A stretch of DNA of 64,000 bases. It comes from Butyricicoccus sp. OM04-18BH (lineage in GTDB: Bacteria; Bacillota; Clostridia; Oscillospirales; Butyricicoccaceae). The stretch is taken from contig NZ_QULN01000001.1 of NCBI RefSeq assembly GCF_003481705.1, forward strand, positions 186,001-250,000, given 5' to 3'. Positions within the stretch are counted from its first letter, which is position 1; each line of letters begins with the position of its first letter. The notes under the pieces were generated by a model. It was given only the letters and a program-made list of their open reading frames with translations, ran no database searches and was not told the origin of the DNA. Of this stretch, positions 24,416 through 33,174 are shown piece by piece. Both the position numbers and the translations under genes were made by a program.

Positions 24416-25447
24416 GTGCTTAGGGCAATTATTGCCGGTATGCGGTCGATGGTTGCGGCTCTGACTGCCGGCAGTGGAGTGACCTGCATGGTGATTGTTG
24501 TTGTGTGCTTGATTGGCATGATGGCAGGCTCCTGCTTTGGTATCTTTTTCTCAGGCGAAGACAGCGGCACTGGCATGACCATGCGGGACGCAGCACGAGA
24601 AATCAATCAGGAGTATAACGAGAAGATAGAAAAAATCAAAACAGACAATCCCTATGATAAATTGATCCTATCCGGTTCGAGAGCCACATGGCCGGAAATC
24701 CTTTCGATTTATGCAGTAAAGACCACATCCGACCAGAGTGATGGTCAGGAGGTGGCATCAATGAATGATATGAAGCTGGAGCTGCTGCGTAAGGTCTTTT
24801 GGGATATGAACAGCATTTCCTATCGTGTGGAGCGCCATACAAAAGGTAGCGGCAAAGATAAGACAACGGTAGTATATCTGTACATTACAATTTCGCATAA
24901 AACTACTGACGAGATGGCAGATCAGTATCATTTTAATGCTGACCAGAAAAAGCAGCTGGCAGAATTGTTGGATGAGAAGTATCGGTCGCTTTGGAGTTCC
25001 GTACTTTACGGTATCGGAACAGGTGATGGTGAAATCGTGACAATAGCGCTGTCGCAGCTTGGTAATGTGGGTGGTCAGCCTTACTGGAGCTGGTACGGCT
25101 TCACATCACGTGTGGAGTGGTGTGCTTGCTTTGTCAGCTGGTGCGCGAACGAGTGCGGCTATATTGATGCGGGAGTGATTCCGAGCTTTTCGCTGTGCAG
25201 TGATGGTTCGGACTGGTTCAAGGCACGCAGTCAGTGGCAGGAGCGTGATTACGAACCGTGTGCCGGTGACATTATCTTCTTTGACTGGGGCGGCGATGGC
25301 GTACCGGATCATGTGGGTATTGTCGAAAAAACGGAAGGCGGTACGGTGTACACCGTAGAAGGTAACTCTGGCGATGCCTGTCGGGAGAATAGCTATCCAG
25401 TAGGCGATGCGCGAATTTATGGGTATGGAGTGCCGATGTATTCATAA
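24416..25447 (+). CDS. CD1108-family C-terminal part: membrane helix and CHAP peptidoglycan hydrolase
   Basis: A 343-residue segment continuing in frame from the TAG codon. It begins with an amphipathic stretch and a strong membrane helix (MVIVVVCLIGMMAGSCFGIF) followed by FSGEDSGTG, the usual CD1108 junction. Residues about 200-340 form a CHAP domain, with catalytic Cys in WCACFVSWCANE and His in DHVGIVEK, expected to cut peptidoglycan so the channel can pass the wall. There is no Shine-Dalgarno site before the GTG, so independent initiation would depend on termination-reinitiation at the adjacent TAG. Without membrane-side initiation, this hydrolase may not be made, which could disable transfer. 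Confidence 0.8.
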   Translation: MLRAIIAGMRSMVAALTAGSGVTCMVIVVVCLIGMMAGSCFGIFFSGEDSGTGMTMRDAAREINQEYNEKIEKIKTDNPYDKLILSGSRATWPEILSIYAVKTTSDQSDGQEVASMNDMKLELLRKVFWDMNSISYRVERHTKGSGKDKTTVVYLYITISHKTTDEMADQYHFNADQKKQLAELLDEKYRSLWSSVLYGIGTGDGEIVTIALSQLGNVGGQPYWSWYGFTSRVEWCACFVSWCANECGYIDAGVIPSFSLCSDGSDWFKARSQWQERDYEPCAGDIIFFDWGGDGVPDHVGIVEKTEGGTVYTVEGNSGDACRENSYPVGDARIYGYGVPMYS

Positions 25448-25456
25448 TGATGAAAA

Positions 25457-25493
25457 ATTCGACACCCAGTGTTAAGTGCAATACTGGGTGTCG
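25457..25493. terminator. hairpin after the hydrolase gene
   Basis: Inverted repeat CGACACCCAGT (25460-25470) / ACTGGGTGTCG (25483-25493), extendable by three more base pairs with one G-T pair. The T-rich flank lies on the minus-strand side, so on the plus strand it is a weak terminator or a processing hairpin. Confidence 0.5.
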
Positions 25494-25516
25494 GATAACT
25501 TGTATGGGAGGATAAC

Positions 25517-26355
<839 letters not shown>

Positions 26356-26377
26356 ATTTAACCGAGAATGCGAGAAT

Positions 26378-26499
26378 GTGTACTTTTTTGTTAGTCAAAG
26401 TAGACATTGTACATAATAAAGGTTTAATAGTAGTAATTCCTATGAAACCGTGCTATAATAGAGAAAAATTATAGGCAGTGAAGATGCCAAAAAGTACAC
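26378..26499. repeat. inverted repeats flanking a promoter (possible invertible segment)
   Basis: GTGTACTTTTT at 26378-26388 is repeated exactly in inverse orientation at 26489-26499. The 122-bp segment between the outer ends contains an extended -10 promoter pointing to the SLH protein genes. The serine recombinase gene stops 22 bp upstream. Eleven base pairs is short for an inversion site, so the role is hypothetical. Confidence 0.4.
26451..26459 (+). promoter_or_regulatory. extended -10 promoter for the first SLH protein gene
   Basis: TGCTATAAT is a perfect extended -10 element; the -35 region 17 bp upstream is weak, as is allowed with TGn. Transcription would start near 26466 and give a 190-base leader that contains the palindrome at 26483-26510. 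Confidence 0.6.
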
Positions 26500-26510
26500 C
26501 TTTTGGCATC
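26483..26510 (+). promoter_or_regulatory. 28-bp palindrome in the leader of the SLH gene
   Basis: GATGCCAAAA (26483-26492) and TTTTGGCATC (26501-26510) are perfect complements around an 8-base centre containing AGTACACC. As RNA it would form a 10-bp hairpin in the leader. As DNA it has the shape of a serine-recombinase core site (about 26 bp, dyad arms, short centre). No T run follows, so it is not a standard terminator. Confidence 0.5.
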
Positions 26511-26656
26511 TCGCAACTGTCATTGCACTGAAGGAGGACAGAACAGCATCAATGCGGCGGACGAAAGAACTGCCGCGCAAGATCAGAAACCTGTCAGAAT
26601 ATCGCCTTATTGGTCTTATCTTGGCAGGTATTACTATGTGTAAAGGAGCATTTGAT

Positions 26657-29527
26657 GTGAAAACGAAATTATTGTCATGGCTGTTGACACTGAGTCTGCT
26701 CATGACCATGCTTCCGACTGCTGCGCTGGCCGCTGCGGCTCCCGGAACAAGCAGCGGTACAGTTATATATGTATCCGAAACCGGCGATGATTCAGCTGTC
26801 GGCGACGAGAACGCACCCCTTAAAACAATTGGTGCGGCATTTACGAAGGCAGCTGACGGAGATACGATCTGCCTGCTTTCTGATATTAAACTAGTTGGAA
26901 ATCTTGTTCTGACCGGTGATAAATCAGTAACGCTGGCGGGCAAAGCCGATGAAACTGCAAAGAAGATTACCTATCAAAAAGACACTTCTACTGACCTTTA
27001 TATGATTGAGGTTGGTGTTGAAAACGGCACAGCTACAGCGACGAACCTCACGCTTGAAAATATGACGATTGATGCTGAGGCACAGGATATTCGCTGCATC
27101 CGTGTTTGCCCTGAAAGCCAGCTCACATTAGAAAACGGTGCAACGGTCTGCAACGGACGTGCAGTTCATCGGAGCGGTCATTCAGGAAACACAGGAACAA
27201 ATGACTGGGGCGGCGGTATCGTAGTTGATAGCACTGCAAAGCTGATTATGAATGATGGCTCCGCCGTAACCGACTGTTTTGCTGAACAGGGCGGCGGCAT
27301 CTATCTCAGCGGCGAGATGGAGCTGAACGGCGGTATGCTTAGCGGAAATACCGCAGTTGGTGATTACTTTGATACTGACCATACACAAAGTGCCCATGGC
27401 GGTGCAATTCTGATTCGTGCAAATCGTGCTGACTATGATGAGAGTTATGATGCTCCGGCTAAATTGACTATGACCGGCGGAAACATTCAAAACAATAAAG
27501 CGGCAAGTGACCGAAGTGCTTTTGGCGGTGCGGTTGCCATTCTTGGTACACCAAAAAATTCTGTGGATTTGACCAACGAATTTATTATGACCGGGGGTAC
27601 GATTTCCGGCAATACAGCCGGATACGGTGGTGCGATCTCTGTTTATGCGGCTGATCGCTATTGGAACGGCAATGCAAGCGTCAAGATTTCCGGTAATGCG
27701 GAGATTACCCAAAATACAGGCCGTAATGGCGGTGGCGCGATTGCTCTGTGGACCAGTAAAGCAGATGATTACTCCAGCACCGTAGAAATGAGCGGCGGTA
27801 CGATTTCGGACAATAAGACATTCTCTAAGGGCGGCGGTGTTTTCCTGTACGGCAAGGGAGACTCGTTCTACATGACCGACGGCAAAATTTCCGATAACGA
27901 AGCTAAACAAGGTGGCGGCATCTTCATCAATGATACAGACGCGGCTGCTTATCTGCTGGGCGGTACCATTCAGGACAATAAGGCAACTGACGGATACCCC
28001 CACTATGATGATGCTTCGGAGCGAAGCTATTACGGAAACGCAGTTTACCAGGATGGCAGCCTCTATCTTGACGGCACAAAAGCTAACATCAGCGGCGATA
28101 TTCGTATCGGCTGCCGCTTTGATACAAGCGGAGGAATTTCCACCAACCGTTTTGTAACTTTGGTCGGCGCATCGGATACGATGAACGATTATGAATTGAC
28201 TTCTTTTAAAAATGAATCCTTGGATGGCAGAGTAGTTGTTGCCCCCGGTGCGATTACTTATGGCACAGCAACCTATAGCGTAGCAGATGCCGAGCCGTAT
28301 CTGTCGCATTTTACACACAACCATAAGGGAATTATTTCAGATACTGATTATACGGCAGAAACGGGAACTTCTTCTCAGGCGAAGAGCCTTGTTCTGTACG
28401 GAGCAATCCAAAAGTTTTCTGTTACCTACACAGACGGTATCGGCGGCACCAGCTTTGCGGATGAGGTAACCAGCGACCTGCGCCGTGGAACACCCACCCC
28501 TGCATTTACCGGCGGAACGCCGACTCGCAGCGGTTATACCTTTACCGGCTGGGAGCCGTCCGTAGCCGCAACGGTAACGGACAATGCCGTTTATACCGCA
28601 CAGTGGGCAAAGAACAGTTCCTCCTCCCATCATTCGACCCGCTATACGCTGCACTATGAGTCGAACGGCGGCACGGCTTACAAGGATGAGCGCTATTCTT
28701 CCGGCACGAAGGTGACGCTCGATAAGACCCCGACCCGCGAGAGTTATACCTTTACCGGCTGGTATGCGGATAAGGAACTGACTCAAAAGATCAGCAGCAT
28801 CAAGATGACCAGCGAGAAGACCGTCTATGCTGGCTGGAAGGCATCCACTGTGCCGGATATGCTGAACGGCGATGACCACTACGCCTATGTAGTCGGTTAC
28901 TCCGATGGCACTGTCCGTCCGAACGCGAACATCAGCCGCGCCGAAGTTGCAACGATTTTCTTCCGCCTGCTCAAGAAGGAAGTTCGTGATGGCAACTTGA
29001 CCACTGAAAATATATTTGCTGATGTAACGAATGGACAGTGGCACAACAAGGCGATTTCCACGATGGCGAAGCTCGGCATCGTCAAGGGCCGCCGTGCGGA
29101 CCGCTTGGACCCTGATGCCTCGATCACTCGTGCGGAGTTTGCGGCAATCTGCGCGCGCTTCAACACCAAACCGGTTGAGAACAGCAGCAGCTTCTCCGAC
29201 ATTTCCGGTCACTGGGCGGAAAACGAGATCGAGAGAGCGGCGGCGTTCGGCTGGATTTCGGGCTACCCGGACGGCACGTTCCGCCCCGACGCCCGCATCA
29301 CACGCGCTGAGGCTATGACGATGATCAACCGCGTGCTCTGCCGTATGCCGCAGAGCGAAAGCGACCTGCTGGACAGCATGGTAACGTGGCCGGACAACAA
29401 GCCGTCCGACTGGCACTATCTCGCCGTGCAGGAGGCCACGAACAGCCATGACTTCAACCGTCAGGGCGAGGTCGGCGAAAGCTGGACGAAGCTGACGAGC
29501 GTCCCCGACTGGAAGCAGTATCAGTAA
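26657..29527 (+). CDS. SLH-anchored surface protein A with beta-helix passenger
   Basis: A 956-residue exported protein. The GTG at 26657 lies behind AAAGGAGC and gives a signal peptide (KTKLLSWLLTLSLLMTM, cleavage after ALA). An earlier in-frame ATG would bury this signal. Residues about 70-560 contain repeated GGxI/SGGxI-SGNTA units (for example GGTISGNTAGYGGAISVY), like polymorphic-membrane-protein repeats that form a right-handed beta helix. Two Flg_new/InlB-type repeats (YTFTGW, VYTAQW, VYAGW) follow at about 590-730. Three SLH domains lie at about 735-900 (YSDGTVRPNANISRAE, LDPDASITRAEFAA, YPDGTFRPDARITRAEA), expected to bind secondary cell-wall polymer. The last 304 codons are shared almost exactly with the next two genes. 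Likely an adhesin or matrix-binding surface protein. Confidence 0.88.
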   Translation: MKTKLLSWLLTLSLLMTMLPTAALAAAAPGTSSGTVIYVSETGDDSAVGDENAPLKTIGAAFTKAADGDTICLLSDIKLVGNLVLTGDKSVTLAGKADETAKKITYQKDTSTDLYMIEVGVENGTATATNLTLENMTIDAEAQDIRCIRVCPESQLTLENGATVCNGRAVHRSGHSGNTGTNDWGGGIVVDSTAKLIMNDGSAVTDCFAEQGGGIYLSGEMELNGGMLSGNTAVGDYFDTDHTQSAHGGAILIRANRADYDESYDAPAKLTMTGGNIQNNKAASDRSAFGGAVAILGTPKNSVDLTNEFIMTGGTISGNTAGYGGAISVYAADRYWNGNASVKISGNAEITQNTGRNGGGAIALWTSKADDYSSTVEMSGGTISDNKTFSKGGGVFLYGKGDSFYMTDGKISDNEAKQGGGIFINDTDAAAYLLGGTIQDNKATDGYPHYDDASERSYYGNAVYQDGSLYLDGTKANISGDIRIGCRFDTSGGISTNRFVTLVGASDTMNDYELTSFKNESLDGRVVVAPGAITYGTATYSVADAEPYLSHFTHNHKGIISDTDYTAETGTSSQAKSLVLYGAIQKFSVTYTDGIGGTSFADEVTSDLRRGTPTPAFTGGTPTRSGYTFTGWEPSVAATVTDNAVYTAQWAKNSSSSHHSTRYTLHYESNGGTAYKDERYSSGTKVTLDKTPTRESYTFTGWYADKELTQKISSIKMTSEKTVYAGWKASTVPDMLNGDDHYAYVVGYSDGTVRPNANISRAEVATIFFRLLKKEVRDGNLTTENIFADVTNGQWHNKAISTMAKLGIVKGRRADRLDPDASITRAEFAAICARFNTKPVENSSSFSDISGHWAENEIERAAAFGWISGYPDGTFRPDARITRAEAMTMINRVLCRMPQSESDLLDSMVTWPDNKPSDWHYLAVQEATNSHDFNRQGEVGESWTKLTSVPDWKQYQ
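28613..29527 (+). repeat. 915-nt shared SLH module, copy A
   Basis: This end module (second Flg_new-type repeat, three SLH domains, C-terminal tail) aligns without any visible insertion or deletion to copies at 32202-33116 and 35419-36333. Each is exactly 915 nt from the AACAG at its start to the stop codon. Confidence 0.85.
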
Positions 29528-29540
29528 GGGGGAGAAATTT

Positions 29541-32500
29541 ATGAAAAAACGAATCCTATCAGGGCTGTTAGTAGCGGCAATGCTGCTCACATCATTGCCA
29601 ACAGCCGCATTTGCGGCGGATGATACGAATGCTGAAGCGCCTGACACCGGTGAAACCCAAACGATCCTACCTCAATCAGAGGAGGATGCGGAGCAGTCGA
29701 CTGTCACCGCGCCAAGCTATGAAGTATCTACTACAGCTGAACTCAGCAACGCGCTAACGCAGATTGCGGTATCGGAGTCTGGTGAAGCTATGATCGTACT
29801 GAAAGCGGATGTCAATGCTCCGGCAGAAAGCAATGTTGCGTCCTTCGGCGCAAACGGCAAGCATATCACCGTTTGCAGCACGGCAGGCAATCTGTTTAAG
29901 CTTAATATGGCGAGTCGTGGTATTCTGACCGGTGACTGCACCTTTGATAATGTTGATGTGACCGGCAGCAGACTGTTCTGCAACGGTTATCGGACGATTT
30001 TCACCGAAAACGGTCAGATCCATTTGAGTGAAACGCTCTACGGCGGCGGTTACAAAAAAACGGTAGCCAGCACCTATGTTGTGATTGCGGCAACCGGTTA
30101 TATCAACCCGACTTCTTCGAGTGGTTTGCACGACGTGATCGGCGGCTCCTATCAAGGCTCCGTTGAGGGAGATACCTATTTGGAAATCACGGGCGATATT
30201 CAAATGCAGAGCGGCAACCATCTGAACCCCGGCTGCATGAAGGGCGACGGCAGCAGCGGCGATGGCAGGAACGTGCCCGATGTCTATGTCGGCGGCAATG
30301 CTACGCTGATTTATGACAACAAAAATAGTACCGCTACCGCGTCTCCCTCAATTGAAGGCACATACGGCTGCGAAATGAAGGGGAATGTTACTCTGGATGT
30401 TCGTGCAGGCAGTGTAGTGGGCATTGCCGGTACGGAGGAGCCGCTGGAGAAATCCATCATTCGCGGCGATTTGCATATTATCGCAGGCAATCCTGATTAT
30501 GAGAATACCGATCGGATTCTGCGGTTAGGTAGCAACTGGCCGATTGTCGGCGCAGGCAACCGCTTTGCAACCTATCCCGGTGTTGAGGGCAATTATACGG
30601 TAGGCGGCAACATTACAATCGACACCTATGAGAATGTCTGGAGCTGGGATAAGGGTGTAGACCCTACGACTGATCACGACAAGTGGTATGATATTCCTGA
30701 AATCTATGGCGCCATCCGTGGCAATGTTGGTGGTAGCATTACTATCAATGCTCATGGTTCTCATGTGGAAAATATCACCGGTGCATCGGATTCTTCGACG
30801 GTCGGCGGCGATGTGACCATCAACGCCACGAATGTTGAGCTGAAGAACTACTATTATGAGGACCCGGATTACGATGAGGGCGATATTTATGCAAATTACA
30901 GAAGTATAATCAATGGTAAATGCGCCATCAATGTGGATGGCGGCGATGTAAATATCGTTCGGTTGACCAATGGCAAAACGGTCAACGAGGATTCACAGAT
31001 CACGATTACCGGCAGTCCCAAAATCCGTACTGGCGTACTTTCTACTTCTAATTATGACAAAACCCCGAAGAATGTAGCTGTTACGCTGACCGACTGTACT
31101 GCAACAATTCCGTTTATTCAATCATCTACGCATACCCGTGTGACCAACAATTCTGATGTGAAATTAAACGGCTTATGGCTCACAGGCAGTTTGACAGTTG
31201 ACGAAGGCAGTATTCTCAAAACCGATGATTTAGACGATATGGAACTGTCTGGCAATGTGGTCGTAAACGGTACATGGGAACAGCTTTTTATCAACAGCTC
31301 GAGAGCAGCGGCCTATGATGTCACGATTGCAGGGACGATGGCAGTTGGGAAAAGCGGTAAATATATTGGTCACGGTTCAACTCATGTTGCTGGTGATGTG
31401 AATTCCTGTGGCATGATGGCGTTGATGAAGCCGTCTGAGTTTGGCGGGAACTATGCAGGCACAAACGCAGAGCTGCGCTTACCGGCAGTCGTGACGAATT
31501 ACACAGCTGCTGATATCCCGTTGAAAATCGGCGGTCTTTCCACCGGCACCACCACGGTCAACACGATGGACCCCGCTGACTGGCAGACTCTGAAAAAGCC
31601 TGCACTTGGTGACAACTACATTCTTTCCGAGAAAAACACCGATTCTCCCGCGCAGAATGTGTTTGTACTGGGCAATGCCGATGCCGTGGAAGACGGCTGG
31701 TTCCTCAAGCGCATGGCCGATGCCGATGGCTCGAACAATTACTATATGTGGCAGGTGGCAAACGGTATCCGCGTCATCTTCGATAAGAACGGCGGCGACA
31801 CCGAAGCCTCTCCGCGTATTATGTCGCAGGAGAAGGTTGCAGGCAGTGCAAACCATTTTGACCTGCCGACGACCAATCCGACCCGCAGCGGCTACATATT
31901 CACGGGCTGGAATACTAAGGCAGACGGTTCGGGCGATGCCTTTACTGCTGCGACCGATGTGACCAGCAATATTACGGTTTATGCCCAGTGGAAGGACAGC
32001 ACGACTTATTCCGTAACCTACAAGGACGGCGTGGATGGCACTGTCTTTGCCGATCAGACGACCGCTGATCTGCACGTCGGCGATACAACACCGGCTTTTT
32101 CCGGTACACCGACCCGCAGCGGCTACACCTTTACCGGCTGGGAGCCGTCCGTAGCTGCAACGGTAACGGACAATGCCGTTTATACCGCACAGTGGGCAAA
32201 GAACAGCTCCTCCTCCCATCATTCGACCCGCTATACGCTGCACTATGAGTCGAACGGCGGCACAGCTTACAAGGATGAGCGCTATTCTTCCGGCACGAAG
32301 GTGACACTCGATAAGACCCCGACCCGCGAGAGCTATACCTTTACCGGCTGGTATGCGGACCAGGCACTGACGCAGAAGATCACAACCGTGACGATGAACA
32401 GCAACAAGACGGTCTACGCAGGCTGGGAGGCTACCGGCGTACCGGACAAGCTCAACGGCGATGACCACTACGCCTATGTGATTGGCTACTTGGACGGCAA

Positions 32501-33116
32501 CGTTCGTCCGAACGCGAACGTCAGCCGCGCTGAGACCGCGACGATCTTCTTCCGACTGCTCAAATCCGACATCCGTGACGGAAATCTGATCGCCGACAAC
32601 GGATTTTCCGATGTTTCGGACGGCCAGTGGCACAACAAGGCGATTTCCACGATGGCAAAGCTCGGTATCGTCAAGGGCCGCCGTGCGGACAACTTTGACC
32701 CCGATGCCTCGATCACCCGTGCGGAGTTTGCGGCAATCTGTGCGCGCTTCAACACCAAACCGGTCGAGAACAACGGCAGCTTCTCCGACATTTCCGGTCA
32801 CTGGGCGGAAAACGAGATCGAGAGAGCGGCGGCGTTCGGCTGGATTTCGGGCTACCCGGACGGCACGTTCCGCCCCGACGCCCGCATCACCCGCGCTGAA
32901 GCCATGACCATGATCAACCGCGTGCTCTGCCGTATGCCGCAGAGCAAAAGCGACCTGCTGGACAGCATGGTAACGTGGCCGGACAACAAGCCGTCCGACT
33001 GGCACTATCTCGCTGTACAGGAGGCCACGAACAGCCATGACTTTGACCGTAAGGGCGAGGTCGGCGAAAGCTGGACGAAGCTGACGAGCGTCCCCGACTG
33101 GAAGCGGTATCAGTAA
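29541..33116 (+). CDS. SLH-anchored surface protein B
   Basis: A 1191-residue secreted protein, 13 bases after gene A, with GGGGGAGAAATTT before its ATG. Signal peptide MKKRILSGLLVAAMLLTS ends at AFA-AD. The passenger (about 60-720) is a different, beta-strand-rich region with recurring GNVTL/GGNITI/GGDVTIN strands, suggesting a beta helix unrelated in detail to protein A. Three Flg_new-type repeats follow at about 750-960 (PTRSGYIFTGWNTKADGSGD, PTRSGYTFTGWEPS, PTRESYTFTGWYAD). SLH domains start near residue 968, and the common C-terminal tail ends KRYQ. The identical anchor with a different passenger points to domain shuffling between tandem copies. Confidence 0.88.
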   Translation: MKKRILSGLLVAAMLLTSLPTAAFAADDTNAEAPDTGETQTILPQSEEDAEQSTVTAPSYEVSTTAELSNALTQIAVSESGEAMIVLKADVNAPAESNVASFGANGKHITVCSTAGNLFKLNMASRGILTGDCTFDNVDVTGSRLFCNGYRTIFTENGQIHLSETLYGGGYKKTVASTYVVIAATGYINPTSSSGLHDVIGGSYQGSVEGDTYLEITGDIQMQSGNHLNPGCMKGDGSSGDGRNVPDVYVGGNATLIYDNKNSTATASPSIEGTYGCEMKGNVTLDVRAGSVVGIAGTEEPLEKSIIRGDLHIIAGNPDYENTDRILRLGSNWPIVGAGNRFATYPGVEGNYTVGGNITIDTYENVWSWDKGVDPTTDHDKWYDIPEIYGAIRGNVGGSITINAHGSHVENITGASDSSTVGGDVTINATNVELKNYYYEDPDYDEGDIYANYRSIINGKCAINVDGGDVNIVRLTNGKTVNEDSQITITGSPKIRTGVLSTSNYDKTPKNVAVTLTDCTATIPFIQSSTHTRVTNNSDVKLNGLWLTGSLTVDEGSILKTDDLDDMELSGNVVVNGTWEQLFINSSRAAAYDVTIAGTMAVGKSGKYIGHGSTHVAGDVNSCGMMALMKPSEFGGNYAGTNAELRLPAVVTNYTAADIPLKIGGLSTGTTTVNTMDPADWQTLKKPALGDNYILSEKNTDSPAQNVFVLGNADAVEDGWFLKRMADADGSNNYYMWQVANGIRVIFDKNGGDTEASPRIMSQEKVAGSANHFDLPTTNPTRSGYIFTGWNTKADGSGDAFTAATDVTSNITVYAQWKDSTTYSVTYKDGVDGTVFADQTTADLHVGDTTPAFSGTPTRSGYTFTGWEPSVAATVTDNAVYTAQWAKNSSSSHHSTRYTLHYESNGGTAYKDERYSSGTKVTLDKTPTRESYTFTGWYADQALTQKITTVTMNSNKTVYAGWEATGVPDKLNGDDHYAYVIGYLDGNVRPNANVSRAETATIFFRLLKSDIRDGNLIADNGFSDVSDGQWHNKAISTMAKLGIVKGRRADNFDPDASITRAEFAAICARFNTKPVENNGSFSDISGHWAENEIERAAAFGWISGYPDGTFRPDARITRAEAMTMINRVLCRMPQSKSDLLDSMVTWPDNKPSDWHYLAVQEATNSHDFDRKGEVGESWTKLTSVPDWKRYQ
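32202..33116 (+). repeat. 915-nt shared SLH module, copy B
   Basis: The second copy of the module. Differences from copies A and C are scattered substitutions, concentrated in the first SLH domain (for example YLDGNVRPNANVSRAE here, YSDGTVRPNANISRAE in copy A). The last 250 bases are nearly identical. Confidence 0.85.
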
Positions 33117-33174
33117 AAAAGTTAAAACGATATACAGGAAATTTAGTACAATAGCGTTATTCGAAAAGGACATT

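Noticed and set aside
24416-25447. General recoding of TAG in this organism as explanation for the split hydrolase
   Set aside because: TAG ends several other genes in the window (26-residue peptide, radical SAM, MazF-like and PAPS-like genes) at natural positions.
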